A stretch of 64,000 bases of DNA. Origin: Streptomyces humidus. GTDB taxonomy: Bacteria > Actinomycetota > Actinomycetes > Streptomycetales > Streptomycetaceae. The notes under the pieces were generated by a model that did not search any database, was not told the DNA's origin, and worked only from the letters and a program-made list of their open reading frames with translations. The stretch's first letter is position 1; every line of letters begins with the position of its first letter. Made by a program: the position numbers and the translations under genes. Location: the NCBI RefSeq assembly GCF_014649655.1, contig NZ_BMTL01000010.1, forward strand, positions 209,393-273,392, in the 5' to 3' direction. Positions 63,652 to 64,000 of the stretch are shown piece after piece.

Positions 63652-64000
63652 TGTGCGACCGGCCTCGATGAACTGCTAGTCTCCTCCTCGCCCCACAAAA
63701 GCCGTTGACACGGAGCGCGTGGGGAGGTAGATTCGAACAGTTGCCTGGAACTGGACAGAGTCCGGTCGGCAGCAGGTAGTATCTAGTCGGCCTCTCGAAT
63801 CGCAGATTCCATCGAGGCCCCCCGATAAGTCGGAAAGCGAATGGCCGGTCAAAACGGCCTGGGACTTCTGATAAAGTCGGAACCGCCGGAAAGGGAAACC
63901 GCAAAGCAAAAGCGGGAACCTGGAAAGCACCGAGGAAATCGGATCGGAAAAAGATCTGATAGAGTCGGAAACGCAAGACAGCAAGACCGAAGGGAAGCGC
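63652..64000 (+). promoter_or_regulatory. rRNA operon promoter array and leader (16S gene lies just beyond the window)
   Basis: The sequence becomes AT-richer and carries several promoters in tandem. TTGACA at 63705-63710 with TAGATT at 63728-63733 has a 17-base spacer. TGGACA at 63752-63757 with TAGTAT at 63777-63782 follows. Then come three related blocks: gataagtcggaaagcg from 63824, tctgataaagtcggaaccgc from 63867 and tctgatagagtcggaaacgc from 63956. Streptomyces rrn operons have three or four promoters with this kind of repeat, so the call is strong though no rRNA sequence is present. Confidence 0.85.

Overview
The window is a high-GC stretch of chromosome that looks like the core region of a Streptomyces genome. 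The evidence is pervasive third-position GC, GTG/TTG starts, GTGA/ATGA stop-start overlaps, and a gene order typical of the genus: hut genes, a SigB-type sigma locus, purK-purE, an LCP cluster, coenzyme F420 genes, whiB, manB/manA, ahcY and an rRNA promoter array. I see no insertion sequence, prophage, CRISPR array, tRNA or biosynthetic gene cluster. Species cannot be assigned from the sequence alone.

Layout. 1-4704: histidine catabolism operon (3' end of hutU, an M20 amidohydrolase, hutF, hutI). 5026-7373: a SigB/SigF-type sigma factor divergent from its presumed anti-anti-sigma (STAS) and anti-sigma (HATPase) partners. 7374-8067: repeat-rich gap. 8068-12314: four-gene cell-surface operon in which two sortase substrates (LPQTG, LAETG) flank two membrane-anchored beta-sandwich proteins. 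12382-16512: a POT peptide transporter divergent from a two-component system. 16539-24580: GtrA protein, purK-purE, an M19 dipeptidase plus a degenerate paralogue, two VOC proteins, a CGNR-type regulator and UDP-glucose dehydrogenase. 24784-26595: acyl-CoA dehydrogenase and thioesterase. 26716-38777: five LytR-CpsA-Psr (LCP) proteins, a glycosyltransferase, a TIGR03089-type protein and a secreted PGRP amidase. 39013-44885: sugar nucleotidyltransferase, DNA glycosylase, the F420 genes fbiB and fbiA, and cysteine dioxygenase. 45617-52691: whiB, a giant glycosyltransferase with a Gln/Tyr-rich tail, a DUF5719 protein, a zincin-like protein and a DUF3499 protein. 53179-57813: phosphomannomutase, Trm112-like protein, SIS protein and mannose-6-phosphate isomerase. 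57943-63651: cation transporter, ahcY, a hypothetical, an RDD protein and a SpoIIM-like protein. 63705-64000: rRNA promoter array; the 16S gene should begin just past the window.

Much of the window concerns the cell envelope. Mannose and UDP-sugar enzymes (manA, manB, nucleotidyltransferase, UGDH) can feed glycosyltransferases and GtrA flippases. The LCP proteins would attach glycopolymers to peptidoglycan, and the sortase-substrate operon and amidase act at the wall. The most unusual items are the surface operon, which resembles the Gram-positive WxL operon in architecture; the dipeptidase paralogue that has lost nearly all metal ligands; two structured leader RNAs (upstream of the POT gene and of ahcY); and the Gln/Tyr-rich tail of the giant glycosyltransferase.
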